Notes: generated by a model from the letters alone, not told the origin. DNA of 64,000 nucleotides from Adiantum capillus-veneris (GCA_014529385.2 CM043952.1:69817370-69881369), one strand, 5' to 3'. Numbered from the stretch's first letter, positions 11,583 through 23,404 are shown. Translations and numbers: made by a program.

Positions 11583-12675
11583 TGAGGCAAGCTTTTCCAT
11601 GCATGGGAACCCCCCCATATATCTTTGCCTTTTTACCAAAATATTTCCTATTATATAAGTTACTTTTGATTTTTCTTCCCTTTTCCACAAAAGTTTTAGC
11701 TTTTATTAAATAAATAAGACTTATGCTAATCAATCACGATGTAGCATAAATAAGTAAGCTTTCTTTGTTGATATCTCTTTTGACCTTAAATATTAAATAT
11801 ATATATTCTAAATTACATTATATAGTTTAGTATTTTCTAATATATTTTTCATGTATATATATTATTCCACCCTACCAAATATTTTATTCACTAGTTTTCA
11901 TTTTCAAACCTCAACCCCACTTTCAAATTTCAATAATACCTCCATCTAGATGATTGCCAATCTTTTCAAAACTCTAGGTCATGTTTTCATACACATGAAG
12001 GAGCTTACACTTGAAGGCAAGAGAGAAGTCCACTCAAAGGGAACCACCAAAAGACCTTTGCAGCCACAAATAATACATTATTTGGCTGAATTTTTTAAGT
12101 AGAGAAGAACCCCGAATCTGAAGCAGAGTTCAACATGAAAGATGTAGCTCCTGATCTCAACTCTTAGCTCAAAGTTTTTCAGAATTTTTGGAGTTATGAA
12201 CACGGAGATATGATTTTTGTAGTGGATCACAATTTTCTCGTGTAGTGGTGACACAGGCCATCCCCAATTTTCTTCCCTCTAGAATGGCTATGGTTCTACA
12301 AGTCTTCAAGCATGATTACAAGAGACAAGGCTCTTTTAATGAGGTCTAGGCAAGTCTAGAGTGATTCTATCACCATTTTTGGAGGATCCATCCTCATCAA
12401 CAACTATCCACCTTTGACAATCTCTCTTGTAAATTTCTTACCTCTCTCTTCTCTCCCTAATAAGCTTATGTCTAGCCAAAGCTAGACTATTGTAAATATA
12501 TCCTATCCTCTACATCCTACCCACATTCTCTCATCTTCTCTCTCTATTGACTCTGGTATTTTAAATAATGAGGAGACAGGATGGGAGCCACAGTCACATG
12601 CACCCCATTTTCCTAGTCACCAAAGTGGGATACTCACCTCAAATAGAAATATTTCTAAATCCTCCCCTCCTTCCC

Positions 12676-12682
12676 TATATAA
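12676..12682 (+). promoter_or_regulatory. LTR promoter TATA box, element A
   Basis: CCCTATATAAGGAGG is a strong TATA box at about 56% of the LTR. Transcription would start about 30 bp downstream, near the (CA)n run at 12709-12730. The same box is in the 3' LTR at 21290. Confidence 0.8.
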
Positions 12683-13115
12683 GGAGGCCATGAGAGCTCA
12701 CTTAAAACACACACACACACACACACACACCTATCCATACACACTCTTGTGCTACATGCTTGTAGCATGAACCCTAATCACATAATCACAACACCATCAT
12801 CATCACCATCACCATGCACAAAAGATGAGCACTACACCTCCACACCACTTGTAATTAAGGGTTGAAGGCACAATTTCAAGAAGAAGAAGGGTGGACACAC
12901 TCATGATATTCCTCGCCATCAACTCCCATCTCTCCATTATGCCTCCTACAATCTTGTCCCCTTCTCATTTTCCTGCCATACGCTACATATTGTATTCATC
13001 TTTTGCAAGCAATCAACACACTCCATCTTGGCGCCATACTTTTTGTCGCTTTGGATAGATCTCATTGTGAGTATGGTATATGCTTGTTACTTGCTTTTTT
13101 TTCTGCTTATGTAAA

Positions 13116-13223
13116 GGTGTGCGGATTCGCCACCAGACACACACACACACACACTCTCTCTCTCTCCCTCTCATATTCCTATCTTCTTGCTACTTCCATC
13201 TTGAGGTGTGTGGATTCGCCACC
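13116..13223 (+). promoter_or_regulatory. Twin hairpin motif in the LTR leader, element A
   Basis: GGTGTGCGGATTCGCCACC (13116-13134) and GGTGTGTGGATTCGCCACC (13205-13223) can each form a 7-bp stem with a GATT loop and one bulged T. Both lie downstream of the TATA box, so they would be in the RNA leader. Element B carries the same pair. The function is unknown. Confidence 0.55.
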
Positions 13224-13534
13224 TCTTGTATGATAAGTGAGCATACTCGCAAGTTTCCCCTACCTCATTATCTTCCTTACTAACATGCACGAGTAGCAAG
13301 CCCATTCTCACTCATTCACCACTCCTCTTACCTTATTCTCCGACCACCCCATTCCACATTTGGGTGTGGATCTTGAAATTGTTTTCCATGGCATGCTTCA
13401 TTGTGTATATGTATGCGTCCTAGCCGCATATCTTGCTAGGTGGCATCCCTATTGTGTATCCCCCATGATGAGGCCATTGTGCATAGTGTTGGTGTAGAGG
13501 CCACTGGGTCTATTTTTCACTTCCGCCTCTCATT

Positions 13535-13550
13535 TGGTGCCCCCACTGAG
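13535..13550 (+). other. Primer-binding site, element A
   Basis: TTGGTGCCCCCACTGAGG starts 2 bp after the LTR end. It begins with the obligatory TGG but is not the common iMet site. Elements B and C share TTGGTGCCCCCA. I do not assign the donor tRNA. Confidence 0.8.
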
Positions 13551-13601
13551 GAGGGCTCTTGAAACCTTCAGTTTACAAGGCTGACATGTTTACTTCTTTT
13601 C

Positions 13602-13859
13602 ATGGACGAGTGGCTTCCTGAATTCTCTAATTGGACGACTGAAGAGGAGGAGCTTCAAGCAGGTTTGACACAAGTCATCAAGACACTCTTGCCAGGGTGT
13701 TGTATTCTTAGCATAGAAGAAGTGGTAAGACCCTCTTTCCCTACTCAAATTGTTTACATTTCTCATCATCCCCGCAAGCGTAAAAGCAAGGCACAAGCTG
13801 CATCATGCTCACATTGTAGCCAAAAACCGCACCTTCGACATGAGTGCAACCCAAAGTAA
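13602..13859 (+). CDS. ORF0: leader ORF with a zinc knuckle, element A
   Basis: This 85-codon ORF starts about 50 bp after the primer site. Its N-terminus, MDEWLPEFSNWTTEEEE, is clearly conserved in element B (33176). The middle has LLPGC and SIEEV. The C-terminus holds a perfect CX2CX4HX4C zinc knuckle (C-SH-C-SQKP-H-LRHE-C), the nucleic-acid-binding motif of retroelement nucleocapsids. The normal gag knuckle lies separately at about 15678, so this is an additional one. A splice-donor-like GTAAGA lies at 13725, right after the conserved first half, so splicing is possible. The role is unknown; RNA binding is inferred from the knuckle. Confidence 0.65.
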   Translation: MDEWLPEFSNWTTEEEELQAGLTQVIKTLLPGCCILSIEEVVRPSFPTQIVYISHHPRKRKSKAQAASCSHCSQKPHLRHECNPK

Positions 13860-14143
13860 AGAAAAGGCCATCATTTTCTCCCTCGACATGCGCACAGGCG
13901 TTCTCACAACGGTAGGCTTTCAAGTAGCACCAGGCTTCTCTACATCTACGTCCCCATCTTTGCCACCTATTCCACCTACATCCACAACAAGCCTTCACAA
14001 ATTGAGGAAGCTACTACGAACGCCTGGTCCCTCCCTCTCCCTTGCACCAAAAGATTCAAGGGTTTTCCAGTGCCGACAATCACCCCGTCTCCAAAACAAA
14101 AGGGTAAATCCTCCAAAGTCTTTCTATACCTCACTCTCATCTC

Positions 14144-14608
14144 ATGAGCCAGGAACTAGAAACAACAGCATGGATTCTACGTCGTCTACCGAGTGAAGTG
14201 GCGGAGCTTGTCATCGACAAGGTCTTTGACACAGGTTTTGCTTGGCGGAAAGACAAGACCCTCCACCTTCAAGGGGTGTTGCTTGTGAATCAAGGCTATG
14301 ATGACGACTTTACAGCTTGCTATGTATCCATCCAACTTGGATTATTACAAGTGGTAAGACTCACCACCTACCTCATCACACCTGTGTATACACTAGATGG
14401 CACTCTATCTTGCAAGAAAGTGAAGTTTCTCAAAGAGAGAGAGTTCAAGATTTTCCAAGAGCTTGCTAGAGGGGCAGTCCTAGAGCTAGAAGACGAAGAC
14501 AACCTTGTCCTGTGGTACTATAAATTTGACCTCGACTACCAAGAGCTCTACACCTCCGACTATAACCTTCCACCACGAAGGAGAGAGCCTTTCCGAATTA
14601 TCATGTGA
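14144..14608 (+). CDS. ORF2: unknown leader ORF, element A
   Basis: This 154-codon ORF has a weak but colinear resemblance to the 190-codon ORF of element B at 33563. Shared blocks include LP..., ELVIDKVFDTG versus QLILKKLSTTG, LHLQGVLL versus LQLNGVEF, and LGLLQVVRLTTYLI versus LGVVRRVAITPYVL. Its TGA stop overlaps the ATG of ORF3 (TGATG), an arrangement that permits termination-reinitiation and argues that both frames are real. No known domain is recognised. The overlapping frame 13750-14196 looks like a shadow. Confidence 0.5.
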   Translation: MSQELETTAWILRRLPSEVAELVIDKVFDTGFAWRKDKTLHLQGVLLVNQGYDDDFTACYVSIQLGLLQVVRLTTYLITPVYTLDGTLSCKKVKFLKEREFKIFQELARGAVLELEDEDNLVLWYYKFDLDYQELYTSDYNLPPRRREPFRIIM

Positions 14609-14832
14609 TGGACCCAGCGCATCAACCTTTTGCAAGGAACCAAACTTATGCACCACAACGAATTCAATCAATCAAAGTAATCTTGGATTGCAAGATGTTT
14701 TATCAGCAGATCATTACAGCCATGTTTGGTAGAGAACGACTACAAGAGATAAACACCTCTTCTCTACCCTTTATCCTCCCTATGATTAATCATGAAGTGT
14801 ATTTTGATGTAGTTATTTTCATCCTTGTATAG
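14608..14832 (+). CDS. ORF3: conserved small leader ORF, element A
   Basis: This ORF of about 74 codons begins at an ATG overlapping the ORF2 stop. The C-terminal half shows K.FYQQ, then FGRERLQEI, then PFILP, then DVVIFIL at the very end. The same pattern recurs in element B (34158) and twice in element C (53358 and 53124, minus strand), always just upstream of gag. Charged and hydrophobic residues alternate, and I see no classical TM or zinc motif. The function is unknown. Conservation of protein pattern despite divergent DNA implies past selection. Confidence 0.65.
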   Translation: MDPAHQPFARNQTYAPQRIQSIKVILDCKMFYQQIITAMFGRERLQEINTSSLPFILPMINHEVYFDVVIFILV

Positions 14833-14923
14833 TATGTTTTCCATCTACCGAGCACCCATGTATTGAATCTCTTTTTTTTTTTTTTAAAGATTTCTAAGTC
14901 GAGTTAATTTTCTCACTCTCACA

Positions 14924-16108
14924 ATGGCAAGTGTAGCATTTCCAACCTTTACTGGTAAGGTGGGTGAGGATGCTGCAGAATTTCTAGACAACTTGGAAAT
15001 AGCATGTGTCATCTCTGCGAGAGATGATGATGCTTCGCGCTTGCGCATCTTCCCACTTCTAATGAAGGTGGAGGAAAGATCATGGTACAATGACTTGGCA
15101 CAAGCAACCAAGGAACGGTGGGACTTATTAAGAGCAGCCTTTGTCAAGCATTTTGGAGAGGGCACAACATCAGAGAAGCTATGGCAATTGTTGACAGAGT
15201 TGAAGCACGGCAGTATGCTGGAATATGCATCATATGAGTCAAAGTTTGTAGATTTATGGGGGCAATGGGTTGAATCGCTAAGAGAGGATGAGGGGGCACC
15301 TGATTTCCTGAAGAAGGATTGGTTTGTGGCTAGGTTATGGCCAACTCTTAAAGAGAAGGTGAAGGGAAGGTTTCCTACTACGTATGAGCTAACAGTTGAA
15401 GTGGCCCGCCTTAAAGACAAGAAGTTGCGCCTACAAGCCAGGAATATCGATGAAGAGGAAGCCGTTAGGACCCGACCACCTCTAGCATCACCTACAACAG
15501 CCGCCCAGAGGACTCAACCACAAGAACCAATTGAAGATTAGCAAGACCTACTCAATCGAATCACCAATCAACTTGAGAATCTCTCAGTCCATTTGATACA
15601 ACAAGGGCATGCACACAATCGCAACCAAGAGCAAGGAAGAGGACAACGAAGGCAAAACCAAGAATACCACTGCTACAATTGTGGGGAGGATGGTCATGGC
15701 ATGTACTACTGTCCACACCGAAGGAGGCAGAATTTCAACAGAGGAGCCAGGCAAAACCAGGTTTCACCACCGAGAGCAAGACCACCACCACCGAGGGCAC
15801 CACAACAAGCACCACCCATGCAAATCCTACAACCACCCATTCAACCACAACCACCACCACCACCACAACCTCTCATTCCACCCTTACCCCCACCACTAGT
15901 TGGCAATCAAACAATAAGCGTCATCAGTCTTGAAGGTAAAGGAAAGGAGAAAGTGGAGGAGGATATCAAGGGAGTAGCAAAAGGTAAGACCAAGTTTAAA
16001 GGAGTAGATGCCATAGGGGTAAAACACGCTAGGCAAGGTGAATCTTCCCAAAAGGAAGAAAAGATGAAGACTAAAGGGGAATCTAGCAAAAAGCCGTCCA
16101 AGTCATGA
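14924..16108 (+). pseudogene. gag: gag polyprotein, element A (one in-frame stop)
   Basis: The capsid-like retrotransposon gag domain runs from MASVAFPTF through LRIFPLLMKVEERSWYNDL to the LWQLLTELK...YESKFVDLW block. A TAG at 15539 interrupts the frame. Reading on in the same frame gives QDLLNRITNQLENLSVHL, then a nucleocapsid zinc knuckle C-YN-C-GEDG-H-GMYY-C, then a Pro-rich segment and a Lys-rich tail ending in TGA at 16106. The gag domain packages the RNA and the knuckle binds it. Element C has a stop at the equivalent place (52261). Start chosen at the first Met of the conserved block, after a poly-T tract. Confidence 0.85.
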
Positions 16109-16630
16109 CGTAAAATTGACATTGTAGATTTCTCTTTGGGTGAATGTTCTAAACCATATGATTTGGTTCAAGATGTTTCTGTGAAGGGCTCAAAAATCAC
16201 CTGGCCCCAATTACTCCACCTAGCACCTAGGGTGAGGAGACAATGGACAAAGATGGTTAGCACGAGATGACCAAAGCCAAAGATAGCTGGGGCTATCTCT
16301 GGGAGGAATTTAGATGACATACTACCAGTGATGGATGCTTACATCAAAGGGCAACACATCTCCAATATCTACATCGATGGTGGCGCACAAATATGCGTCA
16401 TGAGTGAAAAAATGACGCATCGTTTGGGTTTAGAGGTGATTCGGCCGGCACCATGCCGAGCCAAAATGGCAAATAATTTAAAAGTTCAATGTGTTGGTGT
16501 CATAAATGCAGTTAGGATAAAGGCATTCAACACCGAGGTAGATGTGGACATCTTTGTCATGCCACACAAAGGGGAGGGCTATCCTATCATTCTAGGGAGG
16601 CCTTGGCTTATGGCTATGAGAGCTAAGTAG
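16109..16630 (+). pseudogene. Retropepsin-like protease region, element A
   Basis: It is in the same frame as gag. A linker with KPYDLVQDV and ITWPQLLHLAPRVRRQ precedes the protease. The active-site motif is IYIDGGAQICVMS (DGG in place of DSG/DTG). A later block, PIILGRPWL, matches the retropepsin C-terminal ILG motif. It ends at TAG (16628), where element C reads on (ALQDW). A TGA also lies in the linker near 16268. The protease would cleave the gag-pol polyprotein. Confidence 0.8.
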
Positions 16631-16654
16631 GACTGGGACACCGGCATAATCCAG

Positions 16655-19078
16655 ATGAAGGATGCAAAAGGGAGGCCAATACTTTACGACATGAAGAAAG
16701 GTCGGCAATGCAACATGGATCTAGAAACCTCTATGGATGAGTTTTCTAGTGGTGACTCTTCAACCACTTCAGAGGAGGAGTCAACAGTGAGTGAAGAAAG
16801 TGACAGTAGCATTGAGGTGATGGGGATCATTCTCAAGGACCCTAAGAAGATGGAGCAACCTGATTTCTCATCATCAAACCAAGGGGAGACACCAGGTATA
16901 CCACCTCTGGTAGAAGCACGTAAGCTACATCAAATGCTCTCTAGTAAGTTGTGTGGGAAGGAGCGTGAAGATTATATTTTGATGCTAAGTAATTTTACCA
17001 CATTGTTCATTGATGAATATGATAAAATCACTGGCATCATAGTAGTTCAACATCACATTAAGCTCAAGGAGGGAAGTAAACCTGTAGTGCAGAAGCTCAG
17101 GCGGCTAGGAGTAATTCAACAAGACGCCCTGATCAAAGAGGTGAGGAAATTGCTAGAAGCCGGTTTTATCTATCCTGTTGAAGACTCAGAGTGGGTTTCT
17201 CCAGTGGTAGTCACATAAAAGAAGAATGGTAAGAGGAGGGTTTGTGTTGATTACAAGCCTCTTAATGCAGCCACAAAGAGGGACCATTTTCCTCTTCCTT
17301 TTCAAGACAAAATTCTCAATGAGGTAGCAGGACATGAGCGCTACACGGTATGTGATGGCTACTCAGGCTACTTCCAAATTAGCATCGCTGCAGAAGATCA
17401 AAAGAAGACAACCTTCATCACACCATGGGGATGTTTTGCTTATAGAGTTACGCCTTTTGGTCTCACTAATGCTCCAGCCACTTTTCAGCGATATGTAACA
17501 TTTGTTTTTCAGCCATTCTTTGGAAAATCAATCCGTGTTTTTATTGATGACTTTTGTATCTATAACTCTCGCTCTCTTCATTTGGAGAAAGTTTATGAAG
17601 GTCTAGCTAGGCTACAAGCTTTGGGGGCCCAACTCAATGTGGCGAAATGCCGCATTGGTGAAAGCAAGGTTACTCTTCTTGGCCATGTGATCTCGGCCAA
17701 TGGCATTGAAGCTAACCCAAGCAAGGTTCAAGCCTTGCTGGCTTTAACCTCTCCCACCACAACAAAGCAGTTGGTCTCTTTTCTTCGAAAGGTGAGGTAT
17801 TTGAGTAGGTTCATTCACTTGCTCTCCCAAGTGGTTCTCCCTTTACAACAAGCTACCCATCAAGAGATCTTCACTTGGAGTGAAGAAAATGAACAACGAT
17901 TCAATGAGGTAAAACAAATTCTAGCTTCACTTCCCACCATAGAACCTCCAAAGTGGGACGAGACATTTTATGTAAACCCTAGTGTGGGCAATGACACACT
18001 TGGGGCTGTATTGATGCAAAAGGATCCTCAAACTTCGTTCATGCGTCCTATCTACTTCTCTAGTCGAATGATGACTCCATCAGAAAAGGGATACACGGCA
18101 GTGGAGCACATGGTGCTTGCATTAATGTTTGCTACCACCAAATTTCGCTCTTATTTATTGTCTAGACCATTCATAATCTTAACAATGGAAGAAGTATTTC
18201 CTTATGTAATGCAGCACATGGATGTTTCTTCTAGGATTTCCAAATGGCTCACAAGGCTGCAAGAGTTTGACTACACAATGCAAGTGGAGAACTCCACAAG
18301 GGCCAGTCTAAGAGGTATTCTCACTCATAGCCACTATGAAAAGAAGCTAAAGATAAAGCCAAATGATCAAGATATTACACCTGTGTTGGAAGTCACTAAG
18401 GTAGAGGAGGCTCACTCTCTTTTTTTTGATGGAGCCTACAAGAGGAAAGTGGACAAAGCTGCGGCAGGCATTGTCATCTTCAACGAGCAAGGGGATAAGG
18501 TTTTCTCCATTGGGAATCTCTTGGATTCTCACTCTAACAATGAGGCAGAATATGCAGCCTTAACTCTTGGGTTAGAGTGGTGTGTGACACAGGGCATTCA
18601 ACGGTTAAATGTATTTGGTGATGCCATGCTTTTAATAAAACAAATACAAGGAACTTGGGATTGTAAAAATCATAGCTTGCTAGGCCATTTGCGCAAAGTC
18701 AAGGAACTTTTAGGGAAATTTCAAGTTGTACAATTACATCATGTCCCTCGAGGAGAAAATCAAGAAGTAGATGCTCTAGCTAGAGAGAAGTTGCAAGATG
18801 TTTCAGTGGTGGGTGCTATCAAGTTGAAGCTGCCTCTCTTCCAAGGAAGGGATGCTATGCCTGACATCATGAGTTTCTTGGACACAGGAGAGTGTCCTAA
18901 GGATCTTACTAAGGGCCAAAAGCAGTGGCTTGTGCGCAAGGTAACAAAATACTGCTTTATCAATGACGGCCTCTACTGCAAGGGTAAGGATCAAATTCTT
19001 AGGCGTGTACCTCTCTCTAGAGAGATCACTGAAATCATTTCAAGTTGCCACACTTTGCACTTGACATCACTAGTATAA
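16655..19078 (+). pseudogene. pol: Reverse transcriptase and dual RNase H, element A
   Basis: RT begins with an acidic linker and KLRRLGVIQQDALIKEVRK. After a TAA at 17216 the frame continues with KNGKRRVCVDYKPLN, TPWGCFAYRVTPFGL and the catalytic FIDD motif (RVFIDDFCIY). The thumb follows with LLGHVISANGIEA. The first RNase H-like domain (about 17960-18330) has lost its first Asp (YVNPSVGND). A second, complete RNase H follows, with D in LFFDGAY, E in NNEAEYAAL, D in VFGDAML and D in ENQEVDALA. This tandem arrangement is typical of Tat-lineage Gypsy elements. The frame ends at a stop next to a frameshift into IN. Confidence 0.9.
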
Positions 19079-20167
19079 AGATTCTACAAGCCGGGTTTGT
19101 ATGGCCTAGTCTACATAGGGATGTGCATCATTGGTGTAAAACATGCAAGGAATGTCGAAAGGCAAGGGATAGGAGGCTCACATATGAGCCACACACTCCT
19201 ATAATCTCATATGGACCATTCAAGAAATGGGGAATTGATGCTATTGGGCCTTTGCCAAGGAGCCAATCAGGTAAATTTTATATCATCATGGGTGTGGACT
19301 ACATGACCAGGTGGGCTGAAGCAGTTGCCACCACCCGGATTACAGCTAAGGAAGTGGCTAAGTTCGTATTTGAAAACATTTGTTGCCATTTTGGAACTCC
19401 TCTTGAAATAATTTTTGATAGGGGACCAGGTTTTAGAGGAGACCTTGTAGGAGAGCTAATGGAGAAGTTAGGTATCTCACGACGACACTCAACTCCCTAC
19501 TACCCACAATGCAATGGTTTGGTGGAAAAGGTAAATGGTATGATGTGCAAGATCATCACTAAACATGTAAACAATCACAAAAGTGATTGGGACAAGCATC
19601 TTATGGATGCACTTTGGGCTTATCGCACTTCATTTCGCACATCCCTTGGGTTCACACCATATCACTTGGTGTTTGGTAAGGAAGCCATTTTACATATTGA
19701 AGTACAATTGGCTAGTCTCAGGGTGCTAGTTGGGCAGGTGGAACGTCCTAATGCTCATCTCCACAACCACATTCTTGATCTAGAGAGGCTTCAACTAGAG
19801 AGAAGATGCTATCAACTATTATGCAGCACAGGCAGAGCAACGTCGACTTACCTTCAACAAGGGACTCAGGGCAAAAGGTCTCAAGAAAGGTATTTTGGTC
19901 CTACTGTATGATAACAGGTTTGACACTAAGAAGGATAAAAAGTTTTCACCCAGATGGGAGGGGCCATTTGTCATTAGAAAGCGCTACGCCAATGGCAGTT
20001 ATCGATTGATGGATGCAGATGGTATGCTCCACAAAACAGGTGTCAATGGATGGAGGTTGAAGCAATACTTTTTGAGATTTGATCAAAAACCTATGATGGA
20101 AATCCCCGAGGAGGGAGACTCCTCCACCTCAATTGAAGAAGAATCAAGTACAACGCTAGAGGCATGA
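19045..20167 (+). pseudogene. int: Integrase, element A (two frameshifts)
   Basis: The frame changes near 19045, within the HHCC zinc-binding domain; HFALDITSIKILQAGFVWP and then C-KT-C are readable. The catalytic core keeps all three acidic residues: D in GIDAIGPL (19236), D in IIFDRGPGF (19417) and E in NGLVEKVNG (19525). A second frameshift near 19795 returns to the original frame for KGLKKGILVLLYDNRFD and the GPY/F-type module (PRWEGPFVI...NGSYRL...DG). There is no chromodomain; the C-terminus is an acidic tail ending in TGA at 20167. Confidence 0.9.
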
Positions 20168-20177
20168 ATACCTCTAA

Positions 20178-20195
20178 ACTTCGGGGGAGGGCTAA
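20178..20195 (+). other. Polypurine tract, element A
   Basis: ACTTCGGGGGAGGGCTAA lies directly before the 3' LTR (TGAGGC at 20196). A purine-rich GGGGGAGGG core is the plus-strand primer. Element B has GGGGAGGGATAA at the same place. Confidence 0.85.
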
Positions 20196-21317
20196 TGAGG
20201 CAAGCTTTTCCATGCATGGGAACCCCCCCATATATCTTTTCCCTTTTACCAAAATATTTCCTATTATATAAGTTACTTTTGATTTTTCTTCCCTTTTTCA
20301 CAAAAGTTTTAGCTTTTATTAAATAAATAAGACTTATGCTAATCAATCACGATGTAGCATAAATAAGTAAGCTTTCTTTGTTGATATCTCTTTTGACCTT
20401 AAATATTAAATATATATATTCTAAATTACATTATATAGTTTAGTATTTTCTAATATATTTTTCATGTATATATATTATTCCACCCTACCAAATATTTTAT
20501 TCACTAGTTTTCATTTTCAAACCTCAAACCCACTTTCAAATTTCAATTATACCTCCATCTAGATGATTGCCAATCTTTTCAAAACTCTAGGTCATGTTTT
20601 CATACACATGAAGGAGCTTACACTTGAAGGCAAGAGAGAAGTCCACTCAAAGGGGACCACCAAAAGACCTTTGCAGCCACAAATAATACATTATTTGGCT
20701 GAATTTTTTAAGTAGAGAAGAACCCTGAATATGAAGGAGTGTTCAACATGAAAGATGTAGCTCGTGATCTCAACTTTTAGCTCAATTGTTTTTCAGAATT
20801 TTTGGAGTTATGAACACGGAGATATGATTTTTGTGGTGGACCCCAGTTTTCTCGTGTAATGGTGACACAGGCCATCCCCAATTTTCTTCCCTCTAGAATG
20901 GCTATGGTTCTACAAGTCTTTAAGCATGATTACAAGAGACAAGGCTCTTTTAATGAGGTCTTGGCAAGTCTAGAGTGATTCTATCACCATTTTTGGAGGA
21001 TCCATCCTCATCAACAACTATCCACCTTTGACAATCTCTCTTGTAAATTTCTTACCTCTCTCTTCTCTCCCTAATAAGCTTATGTCTAGCCAAAGCTAGA
21101 CTATTGTAAATATCTCCTATCCTCTACATCCTATCCACATTCTCTCATCTTCTCTCTCTATTGAATCTGGTATTTTAAATAATGAGGAGACAAGATGGGA
21201 GCAACAGTCACATGCACCCCATTTTCCTAGTCACCAAAGTGGGATACTCACCTCAAATAGAAATATTGCTAAATACTCCCCTCCTTCCCTATATAAGGAG
21301 GCCATGAGAGCTCACTT

Positions 21318-21365
<48 letters not shown>

Positions 21366-22154
21366 TCCATACACACTCTTGTGCTACATTCTTGTAGCAT
21401 GAACCCTAATCACATAATCACAACACCATCATCATCACCATCACCGTGCACAAAAGATGAGCACCACACCTCCACACCACTTGTAATTAAGGGTTGAAGG
21501 CACAATTTCAGGAAGAAGAAGGGTGGACACACTCATGATATTCCTCGCCATCAACTCCCATCTCTCCATTATGCCTCCTACGATCTTGTCCCCTTCTCAT
21601 TTTTGTGCCATACGCTAACTATTGTATTCATCTTTTGCAAGCAATTAACACACTCCATCCTGGCGCCATACTTTGTGTCGCTTTGGATACATCTCATTGT
21701 GAGTATGGTATATGCTTGTTCCTTGCTTTTTTTTCTGCTTATGTAAAGGTGTGCGGATTCGCCACCATATACACACACACTCTCTCTCCCTCTCATATTC
21801 CTATCTTCTTGCTACTTCCATCTTGAGGTGTGCGGATTCGCCACCTCTTGTATGATAAGTGAGCATACTCGCAAGTTTCCCCTACCTCATTATCTTCCTT
21901 ACTAACATGCACGAGTAGCAAGCCCATTCTCACTCATTCACCACTCCTCTTACCTTATTCTCCGACCACCCCATTCCACATTTGGGTGTGGATCTTGAAA
22001 TTGTTTTCCATGGCATGCTTCATTGTGTATATGTATGCGTCCTAGCCGCATATCTTGCTAGGTGGTGCCCCTATTGTGTATCCCCCATGATGAGGCCATT
22101 GTGCATAGTCTTGGTGTAGAGGCCACTGGGTCTATTTTTCACTTCCACCTCTCA
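20196..22154 (+). repeat. 3' LTR of element A
   Basis: It is nearly identical to 11583-13532, with a longer (CA)n after the TATA box (TATATAA at 21290). Hairpin motifs lie near 21757 and 21827, and an intact internal TGGTGCCCC at 22063. It ends CACCTCTCA. Confidence 0.97.
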
Positions 22155-22158
22155 ATGG

Positions 22159-22185
22159 AAACACACAAGTAATTTGTGGAAATCC
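22159..22185 (+). pseudogene. 27-bp slice of the transposase-like pseudogene between two insertions
   Basis: The slice AAACACACAAG...GGAAATCC lies between the element A target duplication (ATGG) and the CACTA left end. Read in the frame that leaves 11582 it gives KHTSNLWKS and continues without a stop into ILCPKQVDNKFHAKKC at 29485. Confidence 0.7.
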
Positions 22186-22350
22186 CACTACAAGGGGTAC
22201 TTCATATTAGTGACGCTCACAGTGCAACGCTCAAAAGTTAAAATCCACGGCGTCGCTTTAAGCAACACCATGAGTGTCGCTATTTTCTTTGTTGCATAGG
22301 GACACTTATAGCAACGCTCATAGCGATGCCGAGAGAGGTAAAAATAAACC
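22186..22350. repeat. CACTA left terminal and subterminal repeat region
   Basis: CACTACAAGGGG is followed by repeated words such as GTGACGCTCAC, GGCGTCGCTTTAAGC, GAGTGTCGCTAT and TAGCAACGCTCATAGCGATG. The right end carries the same kind of words (AGCGTCGCTACAG, TAGCGACGATC, CCGTCGCTAAAAGCGTC). Confidence 0.85.
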
Positions 22351-22391
22351 GAGAGTGCCAAAAGCTCAAATCTCATATCTGAGTTTTGGCG

Positions 22392-22392
<1 letters not shown>

Positions 22393-22441
<49 letters not shown>

Positions 22442-22448
22442 CCCCCCC

Positions 22449-22518
<70 letters not shown>
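22393..22518. repeat. Compound (C)n (CT)n (C)n (CA)n microsatellite
   Basis: About 27 C, then (CT)n, then C8, then about 68 bp of (CA)n, inside the CACTA left region. Confidence 0.98.
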
Positions 22519-22519
<1 letters not shown>

Positions 22520-22579
22520 CACTAGCGTAACTCACCTTTGCTGCAGTTTAGAGCTACACGAAACACAAGCGACAAACTG

Positions 22580-22980
22580 CATTACATTTAGGTTTAGGTT
22601 ATATTTAAGATTAGATTAGATTTAGGTTTATGTTGAGTTTAAGACTAGATTAGATTTAGATTTATGTTAGATTTAAGACTAGGTAAAGATTTAAGATTAT
22701 CTAGGTTAGATTTAAGATTAGATTAGATTTAGATTTATGTTAGATTTTAGGGCCTGTCAATGAAGGGGAAGTTCCAGCTAAGCTCAAGGCTTTGCCCAAA
22801 GAGTAAACACTAGGTACACAACAATATGTATATTTCCCATTAGAATTTGACACCTATTAACTCACTCATTAACCATGTTCAGTTAGCTCAGAATCACCAT
22901 ATGTTCAATTAGGTTAGATTTAAGATTAGATTCTGGATTTAGTTTTTATATTAAAGTCTATCTTCAGGATTACGGGAAAA
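22580..22980 (+). repeat. Degenerate TTAGATTTA-type minisatellite
   Basis: Repeats of TTTAAGATTAGATTAGATTT and TTAGATTTATGTTAG with unit lengths of about 35-45 bp, partly interrupted. The TTTAGG words recall telomere repeats but there is no (TTTAGGG)n run. Confidence 0.75.
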
Positions 22981-23323
22981 AATTAGAGTTAGGCAAACCG
23001 TGATCCCTCTCTTCCTCTCTACGGATGAGATCTTAAGTTGAAAAGATTTCAATGGCATGATACTCAAATTGGAGGCCAACATGTAATGTGCTAAGTAATC
23101 CCTCAAACAAGGATCTACTGTGAAGAGATGTTAAGATGCTGTGAATTGCTACAGCTAGAGAAGAGGCAAAGGGGTTTGGTCCACTACATGCACTGTCATG
23201 TAGATGTGGGTGTGTAGATTTCTCATACCCACAAATATAGGCATAAGATGAGATTATGCACCTCTAGATCAATGTGTGCGGGGATCAGACATGACTAGAG
23301 AATGTGAGGTAGTTTACAGTGTG

Positions 23324-23327
<4 letters not shown>

Positions 23328-23401
<74 letters not shown>
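23328..23401. repeat. (AG)n microsatellite
   Basis: About 73 bp of uninterrupted AG repeats upstream of the CACTA transposase region. Confidence 0.99.

Positions 23402-23404
<3 letters not shown>

Larger units (their letters stand above)
11583..13532 (+). repeat. 5' LTR of element A
   Basis: It begins TGAGGCAAGC and ends CGCCTCTCA. It matches 20196-22154 nearly base for base. The main length difference is a shorter (CA)n after the TATA box. U3 is AT-rich. The R/U5 part carries two short hairpins and an internal TGGTGCCCC-like word (here mutated to TGGCATCCC). Confidence 0.97.
11583..22154 (+). mobile_element. Gypsy element A: full-length Ty3/Gypsy LTR retrotransposon (dual RNase H)
   Basis: This is a 10.6 kb element with two LTRs of about 1.95 kb (TG...CA), a primer site, leader ORFs, gag, PR, RT, two RNase H domains, IN and a polypurine tract. 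ATGG flanks both sides (11579-11582 and 22155-22158), giving a 4-bp target duplication. The second, complete RNase H after a degenerate first one is the mark of the plant Tat lineage. The gag-pol frame is broken by in-frame stops (15539, 16106, 16628, 17216) and two frameshifts near 19045 and 19795, so the copy is not autonomous now. The LTRs are still very similar, so insertion is fairly recent. Confidence 0.95.

Noticed and set aside
13750..14196. 148-codon frame in the leader of element A
   Set aside because: It overlaps ORF0 and ORF2 in another frame and has no counterpart in element B.
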